Shown one piece after another: positions 1 to 5,639 of a stretch of DNA of 10,558 bases. The notes below the pieces were generated by a model. That model saw only the letters and a list, made by a program, of their open reading frames with translations. It was not told the DNA's origin and made no database searches. A program made the position numbers and the translations under genes. The DNA comes from JAAYEL01 sp964344625 (GTDB lineage: Bacteria > Bacillota > Clostridia > Tissierellales > Peptoniphilaceae), in assembly GCA_964344625.1 (NCBI GenBank), contig CAYFNZ010000035.1, positions 1 to 10,558 on the forward strand, given 5' to 3'. Each line of letters starts with the position of its first letter. The first letter of the stretch is position 1.

Positions 1-35
1 CCCTGCCGTCCTTTTTTACGCTTTTAAGCCCCAAA

Positions 36-315
36 TTGATACCAAATTTGAAAAAAGCCATTTTGTGACCAATCGATATTTTAAAAAGTTGATACCAAAT
101 TTGGGAAATGCTGTTTTGTGACCAATTGTGTTGATACCTAATTCGGAAAATGCATTTTTGGTATCAATTGTTAAAAAAGTGAATTAATACCAAATTCAAG
201 AAAATGCGATTAGGTATCAACAAAATTGATACCTAAAAGCCAAATCCTAAATTAGGTATCAATAAGCAAAAAATATCATTGATACCTAATTCGAAAATCT
301 TAATTTAGGTATCAA
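36..315. repeat. Array of six 37-38 bp inverted-repeat units with a 95-bp double-unit period
   Basis: Six units lie at 36-73, 89-126, 131-167, 184-220, 226-262 and 279-315. Each begins with TTGATACC (TTAATACC in unit 4). Units 3-6 end with the inverted copy GGTATCAA, so each can fold into a hairpin; units 5 and 6 have 11-bp perfect outer stems. Units 1 and 2 end instead in TTTTGTGACCAAT. Unit starts alternate 53, 42, 53, 42, 53 bp apart, so units 1/3/5 and 2/4/6 each recur at exactly 95 bp. The spacers of about 15-16 bp are A-rich and similar; the others are only 4-5 bp. The array is non-coding and AT-rich, and lies upstream of the metal operon promoter. It may be a tandemly amplified intergenic palindromic element. 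I do not recognise the family. The arrangement itself is read directly from the sequence. Confidence 0.85.
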
Positions 316-326
316 TTTTGACTAAA

Positions 327-366
327 ATGGTCGTGGACACCCTAAAAATATTAGTGGGTAGACCAT
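327..366. repeat. Imperfect inverted repeat after the hairpin array
   Basis: ATGGTC (327-332) is complementary to GACCAT (361-366). Inside these, ACCC (339-342) pairs with GGGT (356-359), leaving an asymmetric bulge and a 13-nt loop. No T-run follows, so it is not a terminator. It could be a relic of a mobile-element end or an operator; no transposase coding sequence is present nearby. Confidence 0.35.
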
Positions 367-392
367 AATTTCATATTTCTTTCTATCCCATC

Positions 393-421
393 TTGAAATT
401 TATGGGCGAATCTCTTATAAT
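393..421 (+). promoter_or_regulatory. Sigma-A promoter of the metal-resistance operon
   Basis: The -35 box TTGAAA (393-398) and a consensus -10 box TATAAT (416-421) are separated by 17 bp. Transcription should start near 428, just before the palindrome at 432-449. This leaves a leader of about 190 nt before the repressor gene at 619. Confidence 0.85.
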
Positions 422-431
422 TAAATTAACA

Positions 432-449
432 TTTGAACAATCGTTCAAA
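432..449. promoter_or_regulatory. ArsR/SmtB-type operator palindrome
   Basis: TTTGAAC and GTTCAAA form a perfect 7-bp inverted repeat around AATC. The core TGAACA-AT-CGTTCA resembles the TGAACA/TGTTCA-type half-sites of SmtB/CzrA-class operators. It sits immediately downstream of the predicted start of transcription, so a bound repressor would block initiation. The ArsR-family protein encoded at 619-957 is the obvious ligand, an inference from position and family. Confidence 0.75.
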
Positions 450-457
450 CGTGAGAA

Positions 458-472
458 TGATAATGATTACCA
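458..472. promoter_or_regulatory. Fur/Zur-family 7-1-7 box
   Basis: TGATAATGATTACCA matches the Bacillus Fur box TGATAATnATTATCA at 14 of 15 specified and free positions. It also contains TAATnATTA, the core of Zur boxes. It lies 8 bp downstream of the ArsR-type palindrome and about 30 nt into the predicted transcript. If functional, it adds a second metal signal to this operon. Which Fur-family member would bind cannot be decided from the site alone, and an AT-rich match by chance is possible. Confidence 0.5.
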
Positions 473-618
473 CCAGCATTACCCGGCGGGCACGACCAGC
501 ACCAGCAGCTGAAGAATATAGTCGCAAGCAGAAGCCGGCGGCCACCACCAGCAGCCAAAAGACTGGAGGGCATTATCAAGTGTAAAAGTGATAATAAAGC
601 ATTTTCCGGGAGGGAGAG
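470..618 (+). other. GC-rich 5' leader with an internal direct repeat
   Basis: Between the operator and the repressor gene lies about 90 bases (470-560) far richer in G+C than anything else here, dominated by CCA, CAGCA and CCGGCGG strings. A 27-nt segment (483-509) and a 21-nt segment (535-555) share CCGGCGG at the start and CACCAGCAGC at the end, differing by a 6-nt indel, so the stretch holds an internal duplication. The longest reading frame, ATG 457 to TAA 585 (42 codons), lacks a ribosome binding site. The region could be a structured leader RNA or the decayed remnant of a His-rich coding segment. No riboswitch class is recognised. The end of the leader carries the repressor's binding site GGGAGG (608-613). 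Confidence 0.5.
572..595. repeat. Inverted repeat ATTATCA/TGATAAT in the leader
   Basis: ATTATCA (572-578) and TGATAAT (589-595) form a 7-bp perfect inverted repeat separated by 10 nt, ending about 12 nt before the repressor's ribosome binding site. The arms equal Fur-box half-sites, but the spacing does not fit a standard Fur box. As RNA it could form a weak hairpin near the translation start. Confidence 0.4.
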
Positions 619-957
619 ATGACGAATATAATTGACTTGCCTGAGGGTAAGGAGGAGCTTGTTAGGAGGCTGCCGTCTGAGGATAAGATGTTAAAGTTGG
701 CTGATTTCTTTTCAGTCTTTGGGGATTCGACAAGGATGAGGATTATTTCCTTGCTTAGGCAAAAGGAGATGAATGTGTCTCAGATTGCTGAGGTTTTGGA
801 TATATCGGTGTCGGCTATTTCCCATCAGTTAAAGACTTTGAAGTCCCATGACTTGGTCAGGTTAAAGAGGGATGGTAAGTATAGTATTTATTATTTATCT
901 GATGAGCATGTGACTAGGATTTTTGATTTGGGACTGATGCATTTGGAAGAAAAATAG
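619..957 (+). CDS. ArsR/SmtB-family metal-sensing transcriptional repressor (SmtB/CzrA-like)
   Basis: This 112-aa winged-helix protein should repress the efflux operon until Zn(II), Cd(II) or Co(II) binds. Residues 27-92 carry the ArsR fold: the VFGDSTRMRI segment (33-42), the recognition helix around SVSAISHQLKTL (63-74), and the wing GKYSIYYL (86-93). The C-terminal helix has D95-x-H97-x10-H108-x2-E111, the exact ligand pattern of the SmtB/CzrA alpha-5 site. The ELCV position of CadC/ArsR sensors reads EMNV here, and the N-terminus has no Cys, so the thiolate site is absent. The start is set by GGGAGG (608-613) five nt before ATG. It is first in the operon, 21 nt ahead of the HMA gene, and probably autoregulates through the palindrome at 432-449. 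Codons favour AGG, GAG, TTG and GTG. Family assignment is secure; the metal is inferred. Confidence 0.93.
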   Translation: MTNIIDLPEGKEELVRRLPSEDKMLKLADFFSVFGDSTRMRIISLLRQKEMNVSQIAEVLDISVSAISHQLKTLKSHDLVRLKRDGKYSIYYLSDEHVTRIFDLGLMHLEEK

Positions 958-978
958 GATTGGATTAAGGAGTATAAA

Positions 979-1194
979 ATGAAAAAAGTATATAAATTAA
1001 ATAATTTGGGTTGTGCTAATTGTGCAAATGTTATGAGTGAGAAGATTTCAAGTTTGGATGGGGTTAAGAAGGCTAAGGTAAATTTCATGCTTTCAAAGCT
1101 TACTGTTGAGGTGGAGGATGAAAGCAAAATGCCATCTAAGGAAGAACTTGCTAATATTATAAAGTCTGTTGAGAATTATTGTGAAATAGTGTAA
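979..1194 (+). CDS. Free-standing heavy-metal-associated (HMA) domain protein
   Basis: This 71-aa cytosolic protein is a single ferredoxin-like HMA domain. The metal-binding loop has LGCANCAN, giving Cys12 and Cys15 (CxxC), followed by a helix, the SLDGVKKAKVNF strand region (25-36) and a terminal strand near ENYCEIV. Such domains bind soft metals between the two cysteines and are normally fused to the N-terminus of CadA/ZntA ATPases. Here the domain is a separate gene directly ahead of an ATPase that lacks one, and the two genes are 13 nt apart. It could act as a metallochaperone or a detached regulatory domain for that pump. AAGGAG (968-973) precedes the ATG. A third cysteine, C68, lies near the C-terminus and may add a ligand. 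A CopZ-like copper role is possible in principle, but the partner pump is of the Zn/Cd type. Confidence 0.93.
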   Translation: MKKVYKLNNLGCANCANVMSEKISSLDGVKKAKVNFMLSKLTVEVEDESKMPSKEELANIIKSVENYCEIV

Positions 1195-1207
1195 AGGAGA
1201 TGGTGGT

Positions 1208-3091
1208 ATGTTAGAAAAAAGCAAGAAAACTAGGGTTATCATAGCGGCGGTTTTGATGGTCTTGGGCTTTGTCTTGTCCGCTGTCTATGAAGAAGGGGCC
1301 ATGAAGCTAATAATCGATGTGCTTTTCTTGGCTTCCTGGCTGATAGCTGGCCTTGACATTATTTACCAAGCAATCCTTAATCTTAAGAGTAAAATGCTCT
1401 TGGCAGAGCATTTTCTGATGAGTATTGCCACAATTGGGGCCATAGGGATTGGAGAATACAGGGAAGCTGCCATGGTTATGGTATTATTTCAGATTGGTGA
1501 GCTTCTTGAAGACAGGGCTATAGATAAGTCTAGGGAGTCGATTGCCGACCTTATGGATATTGCCGCTCCTGTGGCTTTTAAAATCGTGGGTGAAGAAAGG
1601 GTTGAGATTGACCCTGACTTGATTGAAAAAGGAGACCTTTTGGAGGTAAGGGCTGGGGAGAAAATCCCTGTTGATGGTCTTGTAATAAAGGGAAGAAGCT
1701 ATATTGATTCTTCTGCCTTGACAGGTGAGTCCATCCCGGTAGAGGTCTTTGAAGGACAGAAAGTCCTTTCCGGCTCTATCAATGGAGATGGTTGGCTAGT
1801 CATAGAAGCCTTAAAGACTGCATCTGATTCTACGGCTATGAAGATAGTTGAGCTTTTAGAAGAGGCCACCGAAAACCAAGCTGACACAGAGTCTTTTATC
1901 ACGAGATTTGCAAGGATTTATACCCCGATAGTTGTGGGACTAGCTATTATCATATCCTTTATAGTTCCCTTGTTTATCGAAGGGGCAGTCTTTGCGGACT
2001 GGTTTAAGAGGGGCTTGATATTTTTAGTTGTATCCTGCCCATGTGCCTTTGTGGTTTCCGTTCCTATGACCTTCGTCTTGGGCATAGGAAGTTCTTCAAA
2101 ACTCGGCATCCTAGTAAAGGGTGGAAATGTTTTTGAAAATATCAATGAAGTTAAAGTTCTTGCTACAGACAAGACAGGGACCTTAACCCAAGGGGAATTT
2201 TCAGTAACCAATGTGGACTACCTTGACCAGGCCGACTGGGAAAAGAGTCTGAGGGTTGCCGGCGAGCTTGAAAAGGGCTCAAGTCACCCAATTGCTGAAG
2301 CTATCAGAAACTATGCCAAGGAAAATTCCGGCTATGTAGGCATTGACCTTGGAGAAATTTCTACCATCCAGGGAAGAGGGGTCATAAATGACGATAAAGA
2401 GGCCTTTATACTTGGCAATATTAAGTTCATGAGGGAAAATGCCCTTTTTGAAAGCTACCAAGTGAAGGACGATACAAGCAGGGTTTACCTGGCTCAAGTC
2501 CGCCCAGTCAGAAAGGAATTGGCAGTTTTTGAAATTGAGGACAAGATCAAGGACAATGCTAAAGACTTCATAGACCAAGTTCATAAAAGAGGGGTAGACG
2601 AGGTCTATATGCTAACTGGCGATGAAGAGCCTGTGGCTAAGAAGGTCTCTGACAAGCTAGGCCTAGATGGCTTTTTAGCCAATTTGCTACCTCAAGATAA
2701 GCTTAATTGGGTGAAAAATAAGAAGGAAAGCCTGGCTGCAAAACTCTTGTATATAGGGGATGGCCTTAATGACGCCCCTGTAATTGCTACTTCAGATGTG
2801 GGAGTATCCATGGGAGGCATTGGGTCAGATGCCAGCATAGAAGCAAGTGATGTAGTCATAGTCAATGATGACTTGGCCTTGATTCCAAAGCTATTTGACC
2901 TATCAAGCCATGTCCTAAAAATTGCCAAGGAAAATATCTGGCTCTCCTTAGGGGTAAAGGTCATATTCTTGATTCTTTCAGCCTTTGGCCTAACCAAGAT
3001 GTGGATGGCGGTATTTGCCGATGTGGGGGTTACCCTTTTGGCAATAGCCAACAGTTTTAGGGTATATTTTTATCCAGCAAGGCTTAAATAG
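1208..3091 (+). CDS. cadA: P1B-type heavy-metal translocating ATPase (Zn/Cd/Pb exporter, CadA/ZntA class)
   Basis: This 627-aa membrane pump should export divalent soft metals using ATP. In order: two N-terminal helices (about 9-26 and 33-55), helices 3-4 (about 65-100), the actuator domain with TGES (172-175), helices 5-6 with the transport motif C277-P278-C279, the phosphorylation site D321-KTGT, the nucleotide-binding S359-H360-P361, and hinge GDGLND (517-522). The last two helices carry K584 and D605 (ADVGVTLL), typical of the Zn/Cd/Pb subgroup and unlike Cu pumps. No N-terminal HMA domain is present; the sequence begins at the first helix, which makes it shorter than fused CadA proteins, and the HMA domain is the preceding gene. 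AAGGAG (1194-1199) begins at the last base of that gene's stop codon, implying coupled translation. No clear terminator follows. The exact metal (Zn versus Cd) is not decidable by eye. Confidence 0.95.
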   Translation: MLEKSKKTRVIIAAVLMVLGFVLSAVYEEGAMKLIIDVLFLASWLIAGLDIIYQAILNLKSKMLLAEHFLMSIATIGAIGIGEYREAAMVMVLFQIGELLEDRAIDKSRESIADLMDIAAPVAFKIVGEERVEIDPDLIEKGDLLEVRAGEKIPVDGLVIKGRSYIDSSALTGESIPVEVFEGQKVLSGSINGDGWLVIEALKTASDSTAMKIVELLEEATENQADTESFITRFARIYTPIVVGLAIIISFIVPLFIEGAVFADWFKRGLIFLVVSCPCAFVVSVPMTFVLGIGSSSKLGILVKGGNVFENINEVKVLATDKTGTLTQGEFSVTNVDYLDQADWEKSLRVAGELEKGSSHPIAEAIRNYAKENSGYVGIDLGEISTIQGRGVINDDKEAFILGNIKFMRENALFESYQVKDDTSRVYLAQVRPVRKELAVFEIEDKIKDNAKDFIDQVHKRGVDEVYMLTGDEEPVAKKVSDKLGLDGFLANLLPQDKLNWVKNKKESLAAKLLYIGDGLNDAPVIATSDVGVSMGGIGSDASIEASDVVIVNDDLALIPKLFDLSSHVLKIAKENIWLSLGVKVIFLILSAFGLTKMWMAVFADVGVTLLAIANSFRVYFYPARLK

Positions 3092-3092
3092 C

Positions 3093-3121
3093 TTTACAAA
3101 AAAATATAATTAATGTATCAT
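3093..3121 (+). promoter_or_regulatory. Probable promoter of the metK leader
   Basis: TTTACA (3093-3098) and TATCAT (3116-3121) are 17 bp apart, placing the transcript start near 3128, about 35 nt before the riboswitch aptamer. A weaker alternative, TTAAAG/TAAAAT at 3129-3157, would start inside the aptamer and is less plausible. Confidence 0.5.
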
Positions 3122-3160
3122 AGTAATATTAAAGATATTAAATACTAACAATAAAATAGA

Positions 3161-3253
3161 AATTATCAAGAGTGACGGAGGGACAGGCCCTATGAAGTCC
3201 AGCAACCTATTAGATTAGGTGCTAAATCCTGCAGGTTTACCTGAAAGATAAGC
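3161..3253 (+). ncRNA. SAM-I (S-box) riboswitch aptamer
   Basis: The RNA holds the S-box core: TTATCAAGAG at the 5' side, GGAGGGACaGGCCC, then TGAA and GCAACC. P1 pairs 3163-3167 with 3247-3251. P2 pairs GGAC (3181-3184) with GTCC (3197-3200). P3 pairs ACCTA (3205-3209) with TAGGT (3216-3220). P4 pairs CAGG (3232-3235) with CCTG (3240-3243). S-box RNAs bind S-adenosylmethionine and then allow a terminator to form. Placement before metK, the SAM synthetase gene, fits feedback control by its product. Confidence 0.96.
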
Positions 3254-3259
3254 TTAATT

Positions 3260-3292
3260 GACCTCAACTTTCAGTTGAGGTCTTTATAATTT
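3260..3292 (+). terminator. Riboswitch expression-platform terminator
   Basis: GACCTCAACT (3260-3269) and AGTTGAGGTC (3273-3282) form a perfect 10-bp stem with a 3-nt loop, followed by TTTATAATTT. It lies directly after the S-box aptamer and 51 nt before metK, so it is the SAM-dependent off switch. Confidence 0.92.
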
Positions 3293-3343
3293 AAGGGGTA
3301 ATTTCTAACTAGTATGAAACGTGTAATATGAAAGGAAGTTATT

Positions 3344-4525
3344 ATGAGAAAATTATTAACATCAGAATCAGTAACAGAAGGACATCCAGACAAGGTCTGC
3401 GACCAAATATCAGATGCTATCTTGGATGCCATCCTAAGTGAAGACCCACAAGCAAGGGTTGCTTGTGAAACTACAGCGACAACAGGTATGGTTTTTGTAA
3501 TGGGTGAAATTACTACATCAACCTACGTTGACCTACAAAGTGTTGTAAGAAATACTTTAAAAGAAATCGGCTACAATTCATCTGACTACGGCTTTGACTC
3601 ACAAACTTGTGCAGTAATCACAGCTATCAACGAACAATCACCGGATATCGCCATGGGGGTTGACAAGGCCCTAGAAGCAAGAGAAGCCTCAACAGACAAG
3701 TACGACTTGATGGGAGCTGGTGACCAAGGTATGGTATTTGGCTATGCTACCAACGAAACTGAGGAATTTATGCCAATGCCAATGATCTTGGCTCAAAAGC
3801 TTGCAAAAAGACTTACAAAAGTTAGAAAAGATGGTATTTTAACCTACTTAAGACCAGATGGTAAGAGTCAAGTTACAGTTGAATATGTGGACGGCAAGCC
3901 ACAAAGAATCGATACTATCCTAATTTCTACCCAACATGATGCCCATGTTTCACTTGAAGAAATTAGAAAAGACGTTATCGAACATGTAGTTAAAGAAGTT
4001 ATAGACAAGGATCTTATCGATGAAAATACCAAGTATCTTGTAAACCCTACTGGTAGATTTGTTTACGGTGGTCCAGTTGCAGACAGTGGCTTAACTGGTA
4101 GAAAAATCATCGTTGATACCTATGGTGGATTTTCAAGACATGGTGGTGGAGCTTACTCCGGCAAGGACCCATCAAAGGTTGACAGGTCAGCTTCATACAT
4201 GGCAAGATACATTGCTAAAAACATGGTAGCAGCAGGCCTTGCTGACAAACTTGAAATCGGTGTAGCCTATGCTATAGGGGTTGCAAAACCTGTTTCAATC
4301 TATATCGACTCAGAAGGTACAGGCAAACTTAGCGATGACGAATTAACAGAAATTGTTAAGAAGGAATTTGACCTTAGACCAGGTGCTATAATTGAATATC
4401 TTGACCTAAGAAGACCAATCTACAAGCAAACAGCAGCCTATGGCCACTTTGGAAGACACGACCTAGACCTTCCTTGGGAAAGAATCGATAGGGCAGAAGA
4501 ACTTAAGAAGTATTTGAATAAATAG
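3344..4525 (+). CDS. metK: S-adenosylmethionine synthetase
   Basis: This 393-aa cytosolic enzyme makes S-adenosylmethionine from methionine and ATP. It has the family's normal length and motifs: the N-terminal ESVTEGHPDKVCDQISDAIL (8-27) with the ATP-binding His14, the hexapeptide GAGDQG (124-129), and the glycine-rich loop GGGAYSGKDPSKVDRSA (267-283). The sequence is full length without frame breaks. The AAGGAAG site just before ATG fixes the start. It is monocistronic: the SAM-I riboswitch and its terminator lie upstream and a strong terminator lies downstream, so expression should rise when SAM is low. Confidence 0.98.
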   Translation: MRKLLTSESVTEGHPDKVCDQISDAILDAILSEDPQARVACETTATTGMVFVMGEITTSTYVDLQSVVRNTLKEIGYNSSDYGFDSQTCAVITAINEQSPDIAMGVDKALEAREASTDKYDLMGAGDQGMVFGYATNETEEFMPMPMILAQKLAKRLTKVRKDGILTYLRPDGKSQVTVEYVDGKPQRIDTILISTQHDAHVSLEEIRKDVIEHVVKEVIDKDLIDENTKYLVNPTGRFVYGGPVADSGLTGRKIIVDTYGGFSRHGGGAYSGKDPSKVDRSASYMARYIAKNMVAAGLADKLEIGVAYAIGVAKPVSIYIDSEGTGKLSDDELTEIVKKEFDLRPGAIIEYLDLRRPIYKQTAAYGHFGRHDLDLPWERIDRAEELKKYLNK

Positions 4526-4533
4526 AAAAGCGG

Positions 4534-4584
4534 AAGCATTTGCCATGAAAAGTATTAGTCTTATCATGTCGAATGCTTTTTTTT
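4534..4584 (+). terminator. Rho-independent terminator of metK
   Basis: AAGCATT (4534-4540) pairs with AATGCTT (4572-4578), and inside it CATGA (4544-4548) pairs with TCATG (4564-4568). A run of T follows (4577-4584). It begins 8 nt after the metK stop codon. Confidence 0.88.
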
Positions 4585-4657
4585 GTCACAAAAGCCTCAT
4601 ATATTAAGTTATACTTATTGAACAAGCGATGAATGATAGAAAATTGAGGAGGTTTTT

Positions 4658-5443
4658 GTGAATAAGAAGATATTATTATTGTTACTAGCTTTGTTGTTTG
4701 TGTTTGTAGCTTGTGATACTAAAAATGGAGAAAAAGAAGAGGGTATAAAATTGAACGCTGATTTATCGAAATATGAAGAAGCAAGTATACTAAGCGTTGG
4801 AGATAATACTATATTGACTGTCAAAAATGATGATACCAATCCAATTTTGGCAGAAGTGTATGCTAAAGGTGCAAAAATTTATATAGATGAAAAAGAAAAA
4901 GATTTAGACGACTTAAAGCCTGGCATGGACGTAAAGCTTGATTATACAGGACCTATGATGAAGTCATATCCTGGTAAAATGAATTCTGAATATATAATGG
5001 CAAGTTCTTTAAAGCCTAATCAGGTAAATGACAAGGTTGGATTTTACCTACAAGTTGTAAAGGATATGTTTGAGAAAGATCAAGCCCTTCAGGCTGATAC
5101 AAGGTATCTAGGGCTAGACATTGAAAATCCACCAGTAGCATTTAGCGAAGTTGAAAAAAATGCCTTGAACTTTAGGCTTCAAAGTGAATTTGGAAAAGAA
5201 GTGATATATACAAGCTTTGAAGAATTAGAAAAAGAAGGTAAGATTGTAGATAACGCTTGGAAGGACGGCGTGTTAATAAGTATAAAGTCTAACCAGAAAG
5301 AAGGAAAGTTAAATGATATAGAATTTTCCGTAGAAAAATGGAGGTCTGGACTTGGTGCAATAGGCTCCTCAAATTGTAAGGCAACTTGGGATGAAAATGG
5401 GGAATTAAAATCAATTGATTACATGGACGAATACGTATCATAG
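4658..5443 (+). CDS. Predicted lipoprotein of unknown function
   Basis: This 261-aa protein begins with a lipoprotein signal peptide: KK near the start, a Leu-rich core and the lipobox FVAC, so Cys19 would be lipidated and the mature protein anchored outside the membrane. A charged linker follows (about 20-35). Residues about 40-115 look like a small beta-barrel-like domain; LKPGMDVKLDYTGPMMKSYP (86-105) resembles DUF3221/YobA-type proteins. The rest (about 125-261) looks like a second domain, with a beta-rich tail containing RSGLGAIGSSNCKATWDENG (229-248). I cannot assign a function. The start is GTG, supported by GAGGAGG (4646-4652) five nt upstream; no in-frame ATG fits better. It stands alone between two terminators. 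A -10-like TATACT lies at 4610-4615 without a good -35 box. Confidence 0.85.
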   Translation: MNKKILLLLLALLFVFVACDTKNGEKEEGIKLNADLSKYEEASILSVGDNTILTVKNDDTNPILAEVYAKGAKIYIDEKEKDLDDLKPGMDVKLDYTGPMMKSYPGKMNSEYIMASSLKPNQVNDKVGFYLQVVKDMFEKDQALQADTRYLGLDIENPPVAFSEVEKNALNFRLQSEFGKEVIYTSFEELEKEGKIVDNAWKDGVLISIKSNQKEGKLNDIEFSVEKWRSGLGAIGSSNCKATWDENGELKSIDYMDEYVS

Positions 5444-5572
5444 ATTCATTTTATTTCTCTAATTTCCTATGTCGACCAGGGGCACCTTATCATTACCACC
5501 GAGGGATATTAAGAACTAAAAAGAAACCATACCCTATTGCGGGTAGCTTTGTGAAGCTCTCCTTGGGTAAAG
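5444..5572. other. Intergenic region with alternative hairpins
   Basis: No convincing gene is seen. TACCC (5530-5534) can pair with GGGTA at 5541-5545 or with GGGTA at 5565-5569. The second option encloses the small hairpin AGCTT/AAGCT (5545-5558). A short reading frame, ATG 5470 to TAA 5520, encodes 16 residues but has no ribosome binding site. The segment precedes the shared terminator and could be the tail of the lipoprotein transcript or a small structured RNA. Confidence 0.35.
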
Positions 5573-5604
5573 AAAGCCGAGCGTAGAAATCTGCGCTCGG
5601 CTTT
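5573..5604. terminator. Bidirectional Rho-independent terminator
   Basis: AAAGCCGAGCGTAG (5573-5586) and CTGCGCTCGGCTTT (5591-5604) form a 14-bp stem with one T-G wobble and a 4-nt AAAT loop. T-rich ends lie on both sides, so it can stop the plus-strand lipoprotein transcript and the minus-strand PTS transcript, whose genes converge here. Confidence 0.9.
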
Positions 5605-5639
5605 AATATCTTAAAATCTATTTTTCAAGTTCTAGTTCA

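Noticed and set aside
36..315. The repeat array as a CRISPR
   Set aside because: Spacers are 4-5 or 15-16 bp, too short and alternating; repeats are imperfect, and no cas gene is near.
318..348. A promoter TTGACT / TAAAAA just after the repeats
   Set aside because: The spacing is 19 bp and the -10 is poor; the TTGAAA/TATAAT pair at 393-421 is much better.
457..585. A 42-codon reading frame in the leader (starting MIMITTS)
   Set aside because: No ribosome binding site, unusual composition and low-complexity product; its start lies inside the Fur-like box. Kept only as part of the leader description.
470..612. Remnant of a His-rich CsoR/FrmR-type regulator
   Set aside because: A frame reads HDQHQQLKNIVA and later KRLEGIIK, loosely like CsoR N-termini, but this needs a frameshift, lacks a start and the likeness is too weak to call a pseudogene.
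2692..3051. Minus-strand reading frame of 119 codons inside the ATPase gene
   Set aside because: It mirrors the conserved C-terminal part of the ATPase; no domain, ribosome binding site or promoter supports it. Other antisense frames inside genes were dismissed for the same reason.
5470..5520. A 16-codon reading frame (starting MSTRGTLS) after the lipoprotein
   Set aside because: No ribosome binding site and no recognisable relatives; too short to support.
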